From contig CAKSFM010000024.1 in NCBI GenBank assembly GCA_934454525.1, positions 1 to 25,830 of the forward strand: a DNA stretch of 25,830 nucleotides. The letters are read 5' to 3'. Positions 25,445-25,830 of the stretch are shown here, one piece after another (the first letter of the stretch is position 1; every line of letters begins with the position of its first letter). The DNA is from an uncultured Clostridia bacterium (GTDB lineage Bacteria > Bacillota > Clostridia > UMGS1883). The notes under the pieces were generated by a model, which saw only the letters and a program-made list of their open reading frames with translations, was not told where the DNA came from and searched no databases. A program made the translations under genes and the position numbers.

Positions 25445-25723
25445 AGCCACAACCCGATAAGGAAGTATTGGTTTTGAAAGCCGTTTTTTAAGTTTATACT
25501 TCGCAAATAGGCGGTCGTATACGTCAGTATTACGACCGCCTATTTGCTTGTCTAAATCTTAAACTCCGACCTTCAAAACTGCTTTGCATCCTGTAAACAA
25601 TATTTTTTGATGAAGTTCAAGGCAAAAAAGCGAGTAATCCTGTCGGATTTCGAGCCTTTTTTAACGCTGAAATTCGCAAAAAAGATGTTTAGCAGGACAA
25701 TACTTCCTTACCGGGCTGTGGCT
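25445..25723. mobile_element. MITE-like non-coding insertion (279 bp)
   Basis: The ends are 26-bp terminal inverted repeats (25445-25470 and 25698-25723) matching at 24 positions, starting AGCCACA. No ORF is present. The element sits in the arm of the terminator palindrome that is intact elsewhere in the window. The intact copies have five A at this point, and here four A lie left and three right of the element, which fits a short A/A target duplication, although the exact ends are ambiguous. It holds a perfect 17-bp hairpin at 25503-25547. Such elements are moved by a transposase supplied from elsewhere; none is encoded here. Confidence 0.65.
25503..25547. other. perfect 17-bp hairpin inside the MITE-like element
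   Basis: Arms 25503-25519 and 25531-25547 (beginning GCAAATAGGCGG) are perfectly complementary with an 11-base loop. On the plus strand it is followed by TTGTCTAAATC, not a clear U-run. It could act as a strong RNA hairpin downstream of the U32 gene or as a transposase recognition structure. Confidence 0.75.
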
Positions 25724-25830
25724 AAAGTCAATTGACTTTTTAAACAGTCTCTGCTTTTTCAAGGGGATAGGAAAAAAGCTTTGGAATTAACAAACTGAGC
25801 CAAAGCGTTAGCTTTGGGTTGAGGCATAAG
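25724..25830 (-). repeat. dispersed repeat, right copy (107 bp, cut by window edge)
   Basis: This is the reverse complement of 345-451 with about two differences, including the CCAAAGC/GCTTTGG hairpin (25800-25818 region). The last bases match the outer edge of the foldback element at 80-352, so the rest of that element probably lies just beyond the window. The remaining part of 25429-25830 holds only this repeat and the MITE-like element; no gene was seen. Confidence 0.9.

Larger units (their letters stand above)
25431..25751. terminator. terminator palindrome split by an insertion
   Basis: The two halves of the palindrome known intact at 424-464 and 17016-17053 are found here 279 bp apart. 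The left part is 25431-25444 (GAAACTGTTTAAAA) and the right part, with the centre and the other arm, is 25724-25751. Together they would make the terminator just after the U32 gene. The separation is explained by the element at 25445-25723. Confidence 0.7.

Overview
The window looks like a chromosomal segment of a Gram-positive Clostridia-type bacterium, plausibly an Oscillospirales-like gut lineage. The reasons are strong GGAGG ribosome binding sites, sigma-A type promoters, several TTG starts, surface proteins with S-layer homology (SLH) domains, an InlB/Flg_new repeat, and a zapA - U32 peptidase gene pair. The assignment is an inference from gene content. No rRNA, tRNA, CRISPR array or transposase gene was seen.

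Layout. Bases 1-477 are non-coding apart from a possible gene start at the left edge on the minus strand. They hold a striking foldback element (80-352) and a bidirectional terminator. From 478 to 14807 the minus strand carries a three-gene operon: a degenerate receiver-like protein, a 2464-residue secreted Ig-like repeat protein, and a 2173-residue secreted protein ending in three SLH domains. Upstream of it (14934-16919) lie an OmpR-type response regulator and its six-TM histidine kinase, with their own promoter. From 17158 to 22706, still on the minus strand, come two related SLH proteins (one with a CAP domain), a serine beta-lactamase-fold protein and a five-TM protein. These four probably share one promoter at 22743-22771. 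The plus strand then carries zapA and a U32 peptidase/RNA hydroxylase-family gene from a divergent promoter. The right end (25429-25830) is non-coding: a 279-bp MITE-like insertion inside a terminator palindrome, followed by an inverted copy of the repeat at the left end.

How the genes may work together. About 14 kb is devoted to two giant exported proteins controlled next door by a two-component system, and the first gene of their operon is a receiver that has lost its phosphorylation chemistry. With the SLH and CAP proteins beside it, the region reads as a cell-surface display and remodelling locus. The link between kinase, pseudo-receiver and giant proteins is an inference from gene order.

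The least explained parts are the 273-bp three-way-junction foldback that belongs to a dispersed repeat, the MITE-like insertion, the pseudo-receiver, a roughly 90-residue module found five times in the two SLH proteins, and a long beta-rich region of the SLH giant that matches no family I recognise.
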